DNA of 64,000 nt. Source: Lachnospiraceae bacterium (GTDB taxonomy: Bacteria; Bacillota; Clostridia; Lachnospirales; Lachnospiraceae). This document shows positions 1-10,244 of the stretch, one piece after another. The translations under genes and the position numbers were made by a program. The notes under the pieces were generated by a model. That model saw only the letters and a list, made by a program, of their open reading frames with translations. It searched no databases and was not told where the DNA came from. The stretch spans positions 1 to 64,000 of the forward strand of contig JALEPU010000110.1 of NCBI GenBank assembly GCA_022766905.1, written 5' to 3'. Position 1 is the first letter of the stretch, and each line of letters starts with the position of its first letter.

Positions 1-88
1 CTCCATCGAGGGAGACTTTAACATGGTTTCTATGGACGAAGTTGCAAAATTAGCCGGAGGAGATGCTTCCGGACGTGTACAGAGATAA
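1..88 (+). CDS. C-terminal end of an unidentified protein (partial)
   Basis: An open frame enters from the left edge and stops with TAA at 86-88, giving about 28 C-terminal residues that include NMVSMDEVAKLAGG and end GRVQR. I do not recognise the family from so short a tail. No hairpin terminator follows before the insertion sequence starts near position 144, so the gene's natural terminator may have been displaced by the insertion. The frame is inferred only from the absence of stops and plausible residue content. Confidence 0.45.
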   Translation, partial: SIEGDFNMVSMDEVAKLAGGDASGRVQR

Positions 89-143
89 TAAGGACAAACC
101 ACCTTATTTATAAGTTTAAACCAATGTCATAATTCATTCCAGA

Positions 144-160
144 AAGGGGTCGTTGCAAAA
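144..160 (+). repeat. Left terminal inverted repeat of the IS element
   Basis: AAGGGGTCGTTGCAAAA matches the reverse complement of 2008-2024 (AAGGGGTTGTTGCAAAA) at 16 of 17 positions. Symmetry with the other end and position outside the transposase gene identify it as the transposase-recognised end. Confidence 0.85.
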
Positions 161-188
161 TAGATGAATAATCATCTATGGAGCAACG
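151..188. repeat. Subterminal hairpin at IS left end
   Basis: CGTTGC (151-156) pairs with GCAACG (183-188) around a second stem, ATAGATGA (160-167) with TCATCTAT (172-179). The structure sits between the terminal repeat and the transposase gene. It could block readthrough transcription into the transposase or help define the end; both roles are inference. Confidence 0.6.
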
Positions 189-217
189 GCTTCCTTTTTA
201 TATCTAAAAATAGAAAA

Positions 218-237
218 GCAGGTTCCAAAGAACCTGC
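218..237. repeat. Perfect 8-bp hairpin upstream of transposase start
   Basis: GCAGGTTC (218-225), loop CAAA, GAACCTGC (230-237). It lies just before a TATAAT box (247-252) that is only five bases from the transposase ATG at 258. It may limit transcription or translation of the transposase. Confidence 0.55.
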
Positions 238-257
238 CATCCATGGTATAATAAGAT

Positions 258-1865
258 ATGTCAAGTAAATTAAAATACCATAAAAATTATACCGAATTTC
301 ATGACAGTTATCAACTGGTTCTTCCATTAAATTTGGAAGGATTGGTTCCAAATGATGAATCGGTCAGACTGCTAAGCCATGTATTGGAGGAATTAGATTA
401 TCATGATCTTTATAAGGCGTACTCCCATAAAGGGAGAAATCCTGCAGTCGAGCCCAAGTTGATGTTCAAGATTGTGGTATATGCTTATTCACAGGGCATT
501 TATTCCAGTAGAAAAATAGAAGAAGCCTGTCGGCGTGATATTAACTTTCTGTGGCTGCTGGCAGGTGCAAAAGCACCTGATCACAGCACGATCTCACGTT
601 TTCGCAAGATGCTCCATTCCGGTATCTGTGAAGGTCTTTTCAGCCAGCTTGCCATCTTCCTGTTAAAGACTGGGGAAGTAACAGGAAAGAACCTATTTAT
701 TGACGGAACAAAGGTTGAATCCAGGGCCAACAAATATACTTTTGTATGGAAGAAATCAGTTGGGAAACATGAAGCAAGGATGCATGGCCAGTTGCTTGAA
801 AAAGTAGATGAGATCAACAGGGAATACCTGAAAGGTTTAGGTTTCCATCCAGAAACCGCAAAAGAAGATCTGTATGCAGCCATAGAAGATCTAAAAACGA
901 CCATGGAACAACATGGGATCCAGGAAGTCCATGGACGTGGGAAACGAAAAAGTCAGATCCAGCGTGACAAAGAATATCTGGAATCATGTCTGAAAAGGCA
1001 GGAAAAATATGATATCCATAAAAAGAACTTCAAAGGGCGCAACAGCTATTCCAAAACAGATCCAGATGCGACTTTTATGCACATGAAAGATGACCACATG
1101 AGAAATGCCCAGCTAAAACCGGGGTATAACATACAGATTGGAGTAGACAGTGAATACATCATGGGTGTCGGCGTATTTGCAGATCGGAGTGACACCAATA
1201 CCCTGATCCCATTTATGGAGAAGCTGGAAGAAAATCTTGGGTACAAATACGAAAGCATCACAGCGTATGCCGGATATGAAAATGAAGAGAATTACATATG
1301 GCTGGAAAAAGAACGGAAGATTCCATATATCAAACCGCTGACTTACGAGAAATGGAAAAAACGAAGCTTCAAAAAAGAGATCGGAAGGCGTGAGAACATG
1401 ACCTACATAGAGGAAGGAGACTGTTATATCTGTGCAAACGGCCGAATTCTGTGGAACGTAGGACAAAGAAGACGGACAAGTGCAACCGGCTATATCACCA
1501 GACAGGATATCTATCGCTGTGAGGACTGCACAGGATGTCCGCATTTTGGTAAAAAATGCACTCGTTCCAAGAAATATAAGCAGTTGTATGTTTCAAAAGT
1601 GTTTGTTGAGAAAAGAGAAGTATCTTTAAAGAATATCCTCAGCCCACAGGGGAAGAAGTATCGTATGAATCGCTCTATTCAGGTGGAAGGTGCGTTCGGA
1701 GTACTGAAATACGACTATGGCTTCCGTAGATTTCTGATGTGTGGGAAAACGAATGTTAAAACAGAGTTTCTTTTGCTTTGCATGGGATATAATATCAATA
1801 AACTTCACGCCAAGATTCAACACGAACGATTGGAAAGTCATCTATTCGAATTGAAAACAGCATAA
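258..1865 (+). CDS. IS1182-family transposase
   Basis: A 535-aa DDE transposase that would move the surrounding element. The N-terminal region (about residues 1-110) resembles the transposase InsH N-terminal domain, ending in HSTISRFR. The catalytic core begins near FIDGTKVES (first Asp), continues through the PGYNIQIGVD region and ends near EGAFGVLKYDYGFRRF (likely catalytic Glu). A Cys-rich segment (about residues 390-440, CEDCTGCPHFGKKC) is typical of the family. The gene is full length without frameshifts, so it is probably functional. The ATG has no clear ribosome site; a TATAAT five bases upstream raises the possibility of a leaderless or very short-leader transcript. The next in-frame Met is about 70 codons downstream and is unlikely as a start. 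Confidence 0.92.
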   Translation: MSSKLKYHKNYTEFHDSYQLVLPLNLEGLVPNDESVRLLSHVLEELDYHDLYKAYSHKGRNPAVEPKLMFKIVVYAYSQGIYSSRKIEEACRRDINFLWLLAGAKAPDHSTISRFRKMLHSGICEGLFSQLAIFLLKTGEVTGKNLFIDGTKVESRANKYTFVWKKSVGKHEARMHGQLLEKVDEINREYLKGLGFHPETAKEDLYAAIEDLKTTMEQHGIQEVHGRGKRKSQIQRDKEYLESCLKRQEKYDIHKKNFKGRNSYSKTDPDATFMHMKDDHMRNAQLKPGYNIQIGVDSEYIMGVGVFADRSDTNTLIPFMEKLEENLGYKYESITAYAGYENEENYIWLEKERKIPYIKPLTYEKWKKRSFKKEIGRRENMTYIEEGDCYICANGRILWNVGQRRRTSATGYITRQDIYRCEDCTGCPHFGKKCTRSKKYKQLYVSKVFVEKREVSLKNILSPQGKKYRMNRSIQVEGAFGVLKYDYGFRRFLMCGKTNVKTEFLLLCMGYNINKLHAKIQHERLESHLFELKTA

Positions 1866-1904
1866 ATTTATACCTTGATCAGCCAGGGCTTATTAAAGTA
1901 CGCT

Positions 1905-1952
1905 AAAAATCCGGCAAAAGAACCGTTATACGGTTTCTTTGCCGGATTTTTT
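1905..1952. terminator. Strong terminator downstream of transposase
   Basis: A long hairpin (AAAAATCCGGCAAAAGAACCG, loop TTATA, then the complement with one base difference) is followed by a T run and preceded by an A run, so it can work in both directions. It separates the transposase from the minus-strand glycan genes. Confidence 0.8.
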
Positions 1953-1980
1953 AACAAAAAGCAAAGGAGCTGTGCTCCAG

Positions 1981-2005
1981 TGGTGAAATCATTCAGATTT
2001 CACCA
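1981..2005. repeat. Subterminal 10-bp hairpin at IS right end
   Basis: TGGTGAAATC (1981-1990) and GATTTCACCA (1996-2005) are perfect complements around a five-base loop, directly inside the right terminal repeat. It mirrors the hairpin at the left end. Confidence 0.6.
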
Positions 2006-2007
2006 CG

Positions 2008-2024
2008 TTTTGCAACAACCCCTT
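2008..2024 (-). repeat. Right terminal inverted repeat of the IS element
   Basis: TTTTGCAACAACCCCTT is the complement of the left end with a single mismatch, and marks the right boundary of the IS. Confidence 0.85.
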
Positions 2025-2054
2025 CTCTTTATTATAAAACATTTTATATACTTT

Positions 2055-4067
2055 TCACTTTTTCTCGATAATCCATCTCTGATTATCTACCTTCGTATAG
2101 TCAGACAAATATATCCCTTCTTCTCCATAAGTAAGTGCCTTATTTTCATTATTGACAAGATAACTCCACTTCCCGTCCCTTTCGATCGTCCATTGTTGAG
2201 CAGTTTCTCCTGTTGCTTCCCGCAATTCTAATTTGGTTCCGTTATGAAGATCTGCGCCGTCAAAATCCAGGGCTAATCCGGAATAGCTGGAAAGCAATGT
2301 ATCGGAGCCTCCCTCATCTTCATATAAAATCCATTGATAAGGCTCTTCTGAGGTTTGAATATAAATTCCTTGTTCATCATTTACAGCTGATAAATAGTTC
2401 CCTGATAAATTCTGTAATGTTAAAACAGTTGGATTTAAATCATAAATCGTAATTGTATTTCCGGAACTTGTTTGATTTCCCCTCAAATACTTCCATGAAT
2501 TCACAATATTTTTCAACACAACGGAACTGGTTTCATAATTACCATCGGCCCTTTTCTCATAAATTTTTTTATAGGAATCTCCCAGACTATTATAAATTGC
2601 ACACTCGTCCGGATATCGTTCCGGTTCCTCCAGATACCTTTTTTTAAAAAAATCACTCATGATGAAATACTGTTTTGCTCCATGAACGATTTTCACTTTT
2701 ACTCCATCCTTAGTTTTCGTAAAACCATTGACTCTTGAATATGGATCTGATAAGGCAAATGGAGTATACCCTTCATAATAGCTGTCTTTTTCTGTAATTC
2801 CGTTTTGTTCCATATATTCCAGAGCCAGCGCTCTCGTATCGGGAAGCGAACAATATTTCACCATACAAAATCCGGATAAAATGGTACTGAGCATGATGAA
2901 TCCCATACAAACCTTTACAGCACTTTTACCAACATAATACCATACTTTCTTTATCTTTAAATACTTATCAATTGCACAGAAAATACCGCCGGCTCCGACA
3001 GCTGTGACAACCATATAAAAAGGATAGATAGGGAAACCCCATCTTAGCCAATGTAAAGAAAGGCTGCTTATACAAATCCAGTAAATCAGTCCGACAGACA
3101 GCGACAGCCATCTGCTGGATCTGTGAATAAACATATAGATAAGACCAGAAACGAAAAGCAAACTTGTAATAAGACCTATTTTCGAAGTAATGGCTTTGAT
3201 ATAATATATCATATTTCCAACAAATCCCAAGCCATCACTTCCTAAATGGGTCGGACGTGCCTCCTCTATAATATTCGTACAAACTGTAGAAATATCTGTA
3301 ATCAGATTAGGGGCAATGACAAAAATCACAAAAAAAACGATACCGGCACATAGAAATCCATATTTTATGATATTTTTCGGTTGCTTCTCCACCAGACAAG
3401 CTCGATAAATCACCATGCCCGCCAGGAGGAGACATAAAATAGCCGCCGGATATTTTATTGTAATTCCTACTCCTGTTATAATTGTACATAGATATAAATA
3501 CTTTCGATTGCCATTTTCTAAATAATCTATCATCCGGCAGGCAAACAAAACAACAAAAAAAGTCAGAACAATATCCGGGGTTGCAAGGGCTGAGTGCTGA
3601 ACAAATATGGAGGGAAAAGCAACAAGAACCGCAGCACATAACTGAACAATTCTTCTGTATTTTTGCTCCATTGTTTTTACAAGCTTTCCTGCGAAAACGC
3701 TGATCAATGGAACCAGCGCTGTTCCAAACATCGTGGTATATAATCTTGCAAGAATATAAAATGTCATTTTATGTTCCGTAAATGCCTCATATGCCGGTTT
3801 ATGATATTTCACCCATGATACAATCGAAAAAAAAACGGCATTGCATTTCATCTCAAAATGATCGGGACGATCATAAAAATGAGCTTCCCAGGAATGGCGT
3901 TCTAACATCTCGATTGTCCAATCAACGATTGCACTTTCATCGGTATGAAGCTGCATCGGTGATCCCCAGAAACAACACTTTACCCGCATAATCAAGGCAA
4001 CCAGTGTAATAGTTCCAATTAAAAAATACATCCCATTTTTTTGAAAAAAATTCTCTTTTGCCAGCAT
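2055..4067 (-). CDS. GT39-like membrane glycosyltransferase with C-terminal ricin-type domain
   Basis: A 670-aa polytopic membrane protein. After a first membrane helix (about residues 12-29) comes the extracytoplasmic Asp-Glu motif HTDES (residues 41-45), typical of GT-C enzymes of the GT39/PMT-ArnT type, which transfer sugars from polyprenyl-phosphate donors outside the membrane. About ten further hydrophobic segments follow to about residue 400. The last 120 residues carry repeats ending QWILYED, QQWTIE and QRWIIEKK, the pattern of a ricin-type beta-trefoil sugar-binding fold. The start at 4067 is preferred because GAGGG lies eight bases upstream; a longer frame opens at 4094. It is the last gene of the leftward glycan cluster, 54 bases behind ugd. 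Donor and acceptor are unknown. Confidence 0.8.
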   Translation of the reverse strand: MLAKENFFQKNGMYFLIGTITLVALIMRVKCCFWGSPMQLHTDESAIVDWTIEMLERHSWEAHFYDRPDHFEMKCNAVFFSIVSWVKYHKPAYEAFTEHKMTFYILARLYTTMFGTALVPLISVFAGKLVKTMEQKYRRIVQLCAAVLVAFPSIFVQHSALATPDIVLTFFVVLFACRMIDYLENGNRKYLYLCTIITGVGITIKYPAAILCLLLAGMVIYRACLVEKQPKNIIKYGFLCAGIVFFVIFVIAPNLITDISTVCTNIIEEARPTHLGSDGLGFVGNMIYYIKAITSKIGLITSLLFVSGLIYMFIHRSSRWLSLSVGLIYWICISSLSLHWLRWGFPIYPFYMVVTAVGAGGIFCAIDKYLKIKKVWYYVGKSAVKVCMGFIMLSTILSGFCMVKYCSLPDTRALALEYMEQNGITEKDSYYEGYTPFALSDPYSRVNGFTKTKDGVKVKIVHGAKQYFIMSDFFKKRYLEEPERYPDECAIYNSLGDSYKKIYEKRADGNYETSSVVLKNIVNSWKYLRGNQTSSGNTITIYDLNPTVLTLQNLSGNYLSAVNDEQGIYIQTSEEPYQWILYEDEGGSDTLLSSYSGLALDFDGADLHNGTKLELREATGETAQQWTIERDGKWSYLVNNENKALTYGEEGIYLSDYTKVDNQRWIIEKK

Positions 4068-4121
4068 ATTTCTATCCCTCAAGTCTTGAATCATCCAGCT
4101 CCCAACGAATCGCCTTAAAAT

Positions 4122-5342
4122 TTAATCTCTGCCATACAGATCTCTGGTATATACTTTATCTTGTACATCTAAAAGATCATCACTCATTCGATTCGCAATA
4201 ATCGTATCACACATAGATTTAAATTTCTCCAGATCATTTACGATTTCATCTCCGTAAAATCTGCTTCCGTTTTCCAGTGTTGGTTCATAGATTACAACAA
4301 TTGCTCCTTCCGCTTTAATTCTTCGTATCACACCCTGAATCGAGCTTTGTCTGAAATTATCAGAATTTGCTTTCATTGTTAAACGATGCACTCCAACTAC
4401 AGCCTGATGTTTTGCTGTATGTCCGGCCATTTTAAGGACACGCTCCGCAATAAAATCTTTTCTTGTCCGATTCGCTTCCACAATGGCCTCAATAATATTT
4501 TCCGGAACATCTTTATAATTGGCCAGCAGCTGTTTCGTATCTTTTGGAAGACAATAGCCGCCATATCCAAAGGAAGGATTATTATAATGGGTTCCAATCC
4601 GAGGATCCAATCCAACCCCTTCAATGATCTGTTTTGTATTAAGGCCATGAACTTCTGCATACGTATCCAGTTCATTAAAATAAGAAACCCGAAGAGCCAG
4701 ATATGTATTGGCAAATAATTTTACTGCCTCAGCCTCCGTTAAATCAGGGAACAACATTGGAATCTCTTTTTTCATAGCTCCTTCTGCCAGAAGTCCTGCA
4801 AATTCTTTTGCCACCTTTCCCAATCTTTCATCACCCTGTGGTGCTCCTACAATAATCCTGCTTGGGTACAGATTATCATAAAGAGCATGTCCTTCTCTTA
4901 AAAATTCCGGACTGAAAATAATATTATCACATTGGAATTTTTCCCGGACTGATTTTGTATACCCAACAGGAACCGTAGATTTAATAATCATGACAGCCTT
5001 TGGATTCACATCCATGACAAGTTTTATGACCGCCTCTACAGAAGAAGTATCAAAATAATCCATATCCGGATCATAATTGGTCGGCGTAGAAATAATGACA
5101 AGATCTGCCTCTTTGTAAGCCGTTCTTCCATCTAAAGTTGCGGTAAGATCCAACTCTTTTGTTGCCAGATATTCCTCAATCTCCCTATCAACGATAGGAG
5201 ATTTTTTGTTGTTGATCATATTCACTTTTTCTTCTATCACATCTACCGCATATACCTTATTATGCTGTGCTAATAAAATAGCATTTGATAATCCAACATA
5301 GCCGGTTCCGGCTACAGCGATCGTATATTTCTTTTTTTCCAT
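4122..5342 (-). CDS. ugd: UDP-glucose 6-dehydrogenase
   Basis: Oxidises UDP-glucose to UDP-glucuronate using two NAD+, supplying uronic acid for surface glycan. The 406-aa length fits the short class of the family. Visible features are the NAD-binding Rossmann motif AGTGYVG (residues 11-17), STVPVGYT (122-129), and the catalytic Cys264 within [14 protein letters not shown]. It lies between the giant GT-C-like gene and the GT39-like gene in the same direction. A UDP-ManNAc or GDP-mannose dehydrogenase is the main alternative, but the sequence around the active Cys and the overall length favour UDP-glucose. Confidence 0.88.
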   Translation of the reverse strand: MEKKKYTIAVAGTGYVGLSNAILLAQHNKVYAVDVIEEKVNMINNKKSPIVDREIEEYLATKELDLTATLDGRTAYKEADLVIISTPTNYDPDMDYFDTSSVEAVIKLVMDVNPKAVMIIKSTVPVGYTKSVREKFQCDNIIFSPEFLREGHALYDNLYPSRIIVGAPQGDERLGKVAKEFAGLLAEGAMKKEIPMLFPDLTEAEAVKLFANTYLALRVSYFNELDTYAEVHGLNTKQIIEGVGLDPRIGTHYNNPSFGYGGYCLPKDTKQLLANYKDVPENIIEAIVEANRTRKDFIAERVLKMAGHTAKHQAVVGVHRLTMKANSDNFRQSSIQGVIRRIKAEGAIVVIYEPTLENGSRFYGDEIVNDLEKFKSMCDTIIANRMSDDLLDVQDKVYTRDLYGRD

Positions 5343-5401
5343 AAATGACTCCCTTCTTCCGGACTCTACATAAATCCAAACCCATTTTTCCGATGGTGCA
5401 T

Positions 5402-8400
5402 TTAGTCCTCTTGCAGCATCAGTTCCAGGCTCAATAATTCTAACTTTGTCCCTTTTTTCACAGCAGTAATATATTCCAGATTATATCCATTTTCACTGGT
5501 TACAGAAAATGGTACAAATACTTCTACCGTCTGATTTTTCTTATAATCATCAGATTTTAATTGTTTGTAGCCCAATGAATTTCCATATCGTGTCACCTTT
5601 GCAGTGGCAAAATGTTCCTCTCCAAACTCTTCCAGACGATATGTGTATTTTAAAATGTATTTTCCTGGATTTAAGTAAGATTTTGGTCCCTGAATTGCTT
5701 CTCCGCTTTCTTCTCCCGTTACGTAAATCGTATTCCGGTCCGTAAGCTCTGCAGCACCTAAATCCAGTTCTTCCAAATCCACAGGAACACTGTTACTTAA
5801 TTTTTCAATAAAAATTTCGTTCTCATACCGGTTGTAGTCAGAATCTATATAGCTGTCCAAAGTAACATAAGCAGCTGACTGATAATTGAAAATCTCATCA
5901 ACGGCAATCCATTTTCCATCCTTTTTCTCATAATCGATCGTTCGGATCTCTTCATTGCCGTCATTCACTTTCAGATAACCGATTTCTTCCCTTTCCTCTT
6001 TCAGATCAATTTGAGAGGTAATCCGATAAGTTCCCAGCTGAAGCGTTGCTGCTTTTCGACTGGTTATTTTATTTCCATTCTGCTGACAATATAATAAATT
6101 TAATTTTTCTCCCTCTGACAGTATCCTTCCTCCGTTTTTCTCAACCTTTTCTCTATCCACCAGGTCTGATTTTTTCAGCAGCGTATAATGAGCTGTTTTT
6201 TGAATCACGGTATACTCCGACAGATACGGAAAGACTCTGTCTGTGTTATTTTCCATAAGAATGAGTTCCGGATTGAATCCTTCCACTTCGTCCGGTAATG
6301 CTTTGTTCCAGGAAATACCGGTTTGGGCATTCAAAAGACTCAGCTTTGTATTTTCCTTCTTCTCTCCATGTTTCAGCAGGACGACGCTGGTTCCTCCGGC
6401 GTGCACTTTTGTAATAAAATGAGTCAGTCCGTTCATCTCCTCTGAAATGCTTTCTCCCACTTCATGTTCATAGGATACTCTGTTATAATGCAAAGTTCGC
6501 AGTGCAATTTCACTGCCTTCCTGTGCGTATACCCGAAGTTCAAGATTATTGGTCGTTTCACAGGACACATCCATCTCTAATTGAACCCATCCCTTTTCAT
6601 CCAGCATGTCGGACTCAATATTCACTTTTTTCAGAACCTGACCATCTTCACCTGTATAAATATCGATAAATCCAATATGATCCTGGGTATATTTTCGAAC
6701 CTGTAAATAGGCTTCTACATGCAGTTTACCCGCTTCAAAAGAAAAATTCTGTTCCGATAGTAAGAATCCCTCTTCTCCATTGGATTTGATATATCCGGAT
6801 TTTGCCTTCTTCGCAATCTCCTCATTCATTCCGATACGCATACCATTTAATTGCCGTGTTCTGATGTCTGTAAATTCATAACCCAGATCCCGGACTTTGT
6901 TCTGAAGTTCTTCGCCTTTGATCAGAATTCCCTCTTTTTCCTTTTCATCCGTTACAATTACTTGATACCCTTTCTTTAACCAGGAATCATAGTGAGTGTA
7001 GGAATTAGTTACCAGAATCACCTCATCTTCATCCGGATCCTGCAATTGAATACTATGATTCAATAAAAAGAACTGATAAACATAATAATCCTGATGGGAA
7101 TCGTTGTCCCAATCACCGACATAAATATTTTGAGGTAAATCTATTTTCTCATCCAGGTCCATTAAAACAGTTAATGTTTTTTCTACGGATGAATAACTTT
7201 CTTTTGCTGTCAAAACATCCTGAAAATATCCTTCATACAGATATTGATAAGAAACAAAAATGCCGCATAGCAACAGCATTGCCGTATATTTTTGTTTTTT
7301 TGTAAATAGAAGGAAGAAGGCAAACACGGCAGCCGCAACAAAGCTTGCCAGTAAAAATGTATAAATATTGGTATTTTTCGTAACATTATTACCAAGAGAG
7401 AGTGGAAGATAAGCCTCATTGATAACCGAATTACGATATCCATAAGGCATGATACAAATATACCAGCCTGCCTGAAGTAAAATATAGCATAAAATCGAAG
7501 TCTTCCATACTTTCTTTTCTTTCACTCCATCAAGGATAACCGCTAATGTAATCAGCATGATAGGTCCGATATAAGGACCGGCATACCGGATATAAGAAAA
7601 TACTTTCAAATAATAATTTGTATTATCAAATCCACCTTCCATTGCTTTTACTGCATTTGGGATCCAGGAGGAAAAACACTGGCCGCAGATCGTAATTGCC
7701 ATACAGATAAAATAATACAGTAAAAGATATCCCTCATTCTCTTTAATTAATGCAGGATTTTTTTCGTAAGATTTCCATACTTTCCCGGAGATATTCTGTA
7801 GTAAAAAATAACATAAAATGACAAAACCAACTAAGAGAAGTCCGCCGGAAATGACTGTAAATGTATTAATCTGGCCAATAATGGTGTTAAAAAGAGCCAG
7901 CCAGTTTTTTGGATTCAACAGCAGATCTTTTAAACCTAATACTTCCAGATCAGCATTCGCCAATCCATAAATAGAGTTCGGTTTCCATACTTTATTCTGT
8001 ACATATTTAATGAATATTTTGGCTAGTCCGAACCCGCATCCGCCTGTAATTACAAAAACAGGGAGGGATACAAGCCATTTCCTTTTATTGATATAAAAAA
8101 GGACCAAAACACAGGAAAATGCGATCCAAAATGTGATTGCCCTGGTGTGCAGGGTTAAGCTGTAGCTTAACACCAATGCAAGACAAACCGTGCCCACAAT
8201 TTGACGTTTCCCGGAACAGCTTTGATCACTTAACGCCATTAAAATCCATGCAATCAGCCAGGCACATAAAATCAGACCGGTTTCATTCATCAACACGTTG
8301 GAACGGGTCACCATAAAAAATCCGGCAACAAATGCCATCATAAAACAATATTTCCGGTTTTGTATTTTTAAATACTTTCCGGAAATATGGTATGCAATCG

Positions 8401-8701
8401 GAGCCGCTAAGCTTTGTACCACAGATTGAATCAAAAGCATTCCCCGATAAATCCAAACCGGATTCTTAATGAGATGAAACAGGGGAAGAAACCATATACT
8501 TAAACCAAAACCATAATATGCTGTATTTGAAGTCACCGTACTCCAATCGTATCCTGCAAAGTATGCCGTACTGGCAATCATTCCATATTCGTCTGCTCTT
8601 ACCTTAAATGGGCTGCTCAACAAGCATAAAATCACCCTGGGAAAAAAAGCAATAAGAAATGTAATAAAATAATTTTTATTCTTTTTGATTTTCTCTATCA
8701 T
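5402..8701 (-). CDS. Giant GT-C-like membrane protein with large extracytoplasmic region
   Basis: A 1099-aa protein whose first half is hydrophobic with about a dozen membrane segments. Near the N-terminus the first outside loop carries FKVRADEYG, resembling the acidic DE motif of GT-C glycosyltransferases. From about residue 520 to the end it is hydrophilic, with no clear catalytic motif. Several beta-rich stretches (for example about 650-740 and 900-1090) look like carbohydrate-binding or beta-sandwich modules. It sits nine bases behind the flippase, so it is probably co-translated. I infer a polyprenyl-phosphate-sugar transferase or a polymerase-like enzyme acting outside the membrane; substrate and exact family are not recognisable to me. 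Confidence 0.6.
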   Translation of the reverse strand: MIEKIKKNKNYFITFLIAFFPRVILCLLSSPFKVRADEYGMIASTAYFAGYDWSTVTSNTAYYGFGLSIWFLPLFHLIKNPVWIYRGMLLIQSVVQSLAAPIAYHISGKYLKIQNRKYCFMMAFVAGFFMVTRSNVLMNETGLILCAWLIAWILMALSDQSCSGKRQIVGTVCLALVLSYSLTLHTRAITFWIAFSCVLVLFYINKRKWLVSLPVFVITGGCGFGLAKIFIKYVQNKVWKPNSIYGLANADLEVLGLKDLLLNPKNWLALFNTIIGQINTFTVISGGLLLVGFVILCYFLLQNISGKVWKSYEKNPALIKENEGYLLLYYFICMAITICGQCFSSWIPNAVKAMEGGFDNTNYYLKVFSYIRYAGPYIGPIMLITLAVILDGVKEKKVWKTSILCYILLQAGWYICIMPYGYRNSVINEAYLPLSLGNNVTKNTNIYTFLLASFVAAAVFAFFLLFTKKQKYTAMLLLCGIFVSYQYLYEGYFQDVLTAKESYSSVEKTLTVLMDLDEKIDLPQNIYVGDWDNDSHQDYYVYQFFLLNHSIQLQDPDEDEVILVTNSYTHYDSWLKKGYQVIVTDEKEKEGILIKGEELQNKVRDLGYEFTDIRTRQLNGMRIGMNEEIAKKAKSGYIKSNGEEGFLLSEQNFSFEAGKLHVEAYLQVRKYTQDHIGFIDIYTGEDGQVLKKVNIESDMLDEKGWVQLEMDVSCETTNNLELRVYAQEGSEIALRTLHYNRVSYEHEVGESISEEMNGLTHFITKVHAGGTSVVLLKHGEKKENTKLSLLNAQTGISWNKALPDEVEGFNPELILMENNTDRVFPYLSEYTVIQKTAHYTLLKKSDLVDREKVEKNGGRILSEGEKLNLLYCQQNGNKITSRKAATLQLGTYRITSQIDLKEEREEIGYLKVNDGNEEIRTIDYEKKDGKWIAVDEIFNYQSAAYVTLDSYIDSDYNRYENEIFIEKLSNSVPVDLEELDLGAAELTDRNTIYVTGEESGEAIQGPKSYLNPGKYILKYTYRLEEFGEEHFATAKVTRYGNSLGYKQLKSDDYKKNQTVEVFVPFSVTSENGYNLEYITAVKKGTKLELLSLELMLQED

Positions 8702-8710
8702 CCGTTTCTC

Positions 8711-10234
8711 CTATTGTCTGTTTTTAATCTTTTCTATAAAATTTTTCAACTCATCCTTCTTTAATAATGTTAACACCACAAAAATATATCCGATTACCCC
8801 AACAATCACAATGCTGATTCCAAACTGCAGCCAGGTATCACTTGCAATAAATCGGCGCAGGAATAAAAATAACACCATGACTCCTGCGGTTACCAGAGAA
8901 GAGCGAATCAAAGGAGGATAAAACGTATACCAGGGGCATTTTAAAGTTTTTGCAGCGTAAATCGGATTGAAGGTCAGGTAACGAATCATTAATAAAAGCG
9001 AACTGATACCGGCTACCGCATACAGGCCTAAATGTGTCGTTTTCAATAAACCGATTACAATCAAAATATTACTGCTTCCAATGATAAAGCTTGCTGCAAC
9101 AGGAGCTTTTAACTTGTCGGTAACAACACTAAGCTGTGCAAGCGGGAAGGTCAGAGCATTCAAAATAGACTGCATCATTGTCAGCACGGAAATAATCTGA
9201 AGAACCCGAATTTCTTCCGGGGTCTTATAAGGCATCCAGAGTGAATAAAACTCGTGGCCGAATACAATAAATCCTGTCAAAGGAACAATCAGAACGGCTC
9301 CCATCACGCGAACAGAAAATCCGGCTTCTTTTACTAAATCTTTGATTTTATTTTGCGCATAAAGTGTTACAAAAGACGGGGTAAATACCACACCTACTGT
9401 AGATACCAACGAAATCAAGGTATTCGGGATGCTTCTTGCCGCAGATAAAATTCCCATTTCCTTTACACCGATCATATAATTGGTAATCAACAGATCAAAT
9501 CCGGTCATCAGGGTAAAACTGAAATTGGAAATTGCCATCCAGGCACCTGAAGACGCAAGCCGTTTTACCATCGTGATACTGAATTTTTTTATATTGAATT
9601 TAATTTCAGGAATTAACTTCTTTCGCAGGTTTACATTAAGGATTGCCAACACTACCGTAGATGCAACGGTGGCAATGGCCAAAAAATATAATTTAATGTC
9701 AAAACAGGTAAAGAGGAATACAATGACTGCCAATTTCATGGCATAGGAAATAATATTTCTGATTCCTTCTAAATCCAGTCTGTTTTTTACATAAGTCGAT
9801 ACGGTAAACACAGATGTCAGTACGACAAGAATATAGTTCAAAAATGTAATGCCGAACGTTAACTTTACATCTGTGACAAGATAAGGCGGAATCGTCACTA
9901 CCTTTTCCAGATTTCCCACCAGAGCAATGCCAATTACCGCAAATAGTCCTGCCAGAATAAGATTGACCACAAACAAGGAACTAAAATACCGGCTTGCTCT
10001 GTCCACTTTATCCCGATGAAGCTCAAAGGATATAAATCTGCCTGCAACCGAATTAAAGACAGAGGAAATAATCGTGGCATAGGTAATAAAATCATTGGCC
10101 ATACCAATAAAACCGTAAGCCTCATCGCCCAAAGCTTTATTTAAAATCGGAGTTGTCACAAAATTAATAGCAATTGATACAACAAAAGCAACAATTACCG
10201 ATACCATATTCAGGGATAACTGTTTCTTATTCAT
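8711..10234 (-). CDS. Polysaccharide flippase (Wzx/MATE-like)
   Basis: A 507-aa protein with about 12-14 hydrophobic segments spread over its length, the profile of the MVF/MATE oligosaccharide flippases that move lipid-linked repeat units across the membrane. The N-terminal stretch FVTTPILNKALGDEAYGFI resembles the start of Wzx-type proteins. It lies in the glycan cluster, ten bases after the nitroreductase and nine before the giant GT-C-like gene. Its presence argues that the locus builds a glycan by a flippase-dependent route rather than ABC export. The cargo cannot be deduced. Confidence 0.8.
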   Translation of the reverse strand: MNKKQLSLNMVSVIVAFVVSIAINFVTTPILNKALGDEAYGFIGMANDFITYATIISSVFNSVAGRFISFELHRDKVDRASRYFSSLFVVNLILAGLFAVIGIALVGNLEKVVTIPPYLVTDVKLTFGITFLNYILVVLTSVFTVSTYVKNRLDLEGIRNIISYAMKLAVIVFLFTCFDIKLYFLAIATVASTVVLAILNVNLRKKLIPEIKFNIKKFSITMVKRLASSGAWMAISNFSFTLMTGFDLLITNYMIGVKEMGILSAARSIPNTLISLVSTVGVVFTPSFVTLYAQNKIKDLVKEAGFSVRVMGAVLIVPLTGFIVFGHEFYSLWMPYKTPEEIRVLQIISVLTMMQSILNALTFPLAQLSVVTDKLKAPVAASFIIGSSNILIVIGLLKTTHLGLYAVAGISSLLLMIRYLTFNPIYAAKTLKCPWYTFYPPLIRSSLVTAGVMVLFLFLRRFIASDTWLQFGISIVIVGVIGYIFVVLTLLKKDELKNFIEKIKNRQ

Positions 10235-10244
10235 CTTTTGCCTC

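Larger units (their letters stand above)
144..2024 (+). mobile_element. Complete IS1182-family insertion sequence
   Basis: The element is bounded by 17-bp terminal inverted repeats: AAGGGGTCGTTGCAAAA at 144-160 and its complement, with one mismatch, at 2008-2024. Inside lie a single intact transposase gene, a subterminal hairpin at each end and a strong terminator behind the gene. All the parts expected of an autonomous element are present. I see no convincing target-site duplication: the flanks are CAGA on the left and CTCT on the right. The exact boundary could shift by one or two bases. Confidence 0.85.

Noticed and set aside
138..2030. Target-site duplication of the IS
   Set aside because: Four-base flanks tested at two possible boundaries do not match, so none is claimed.
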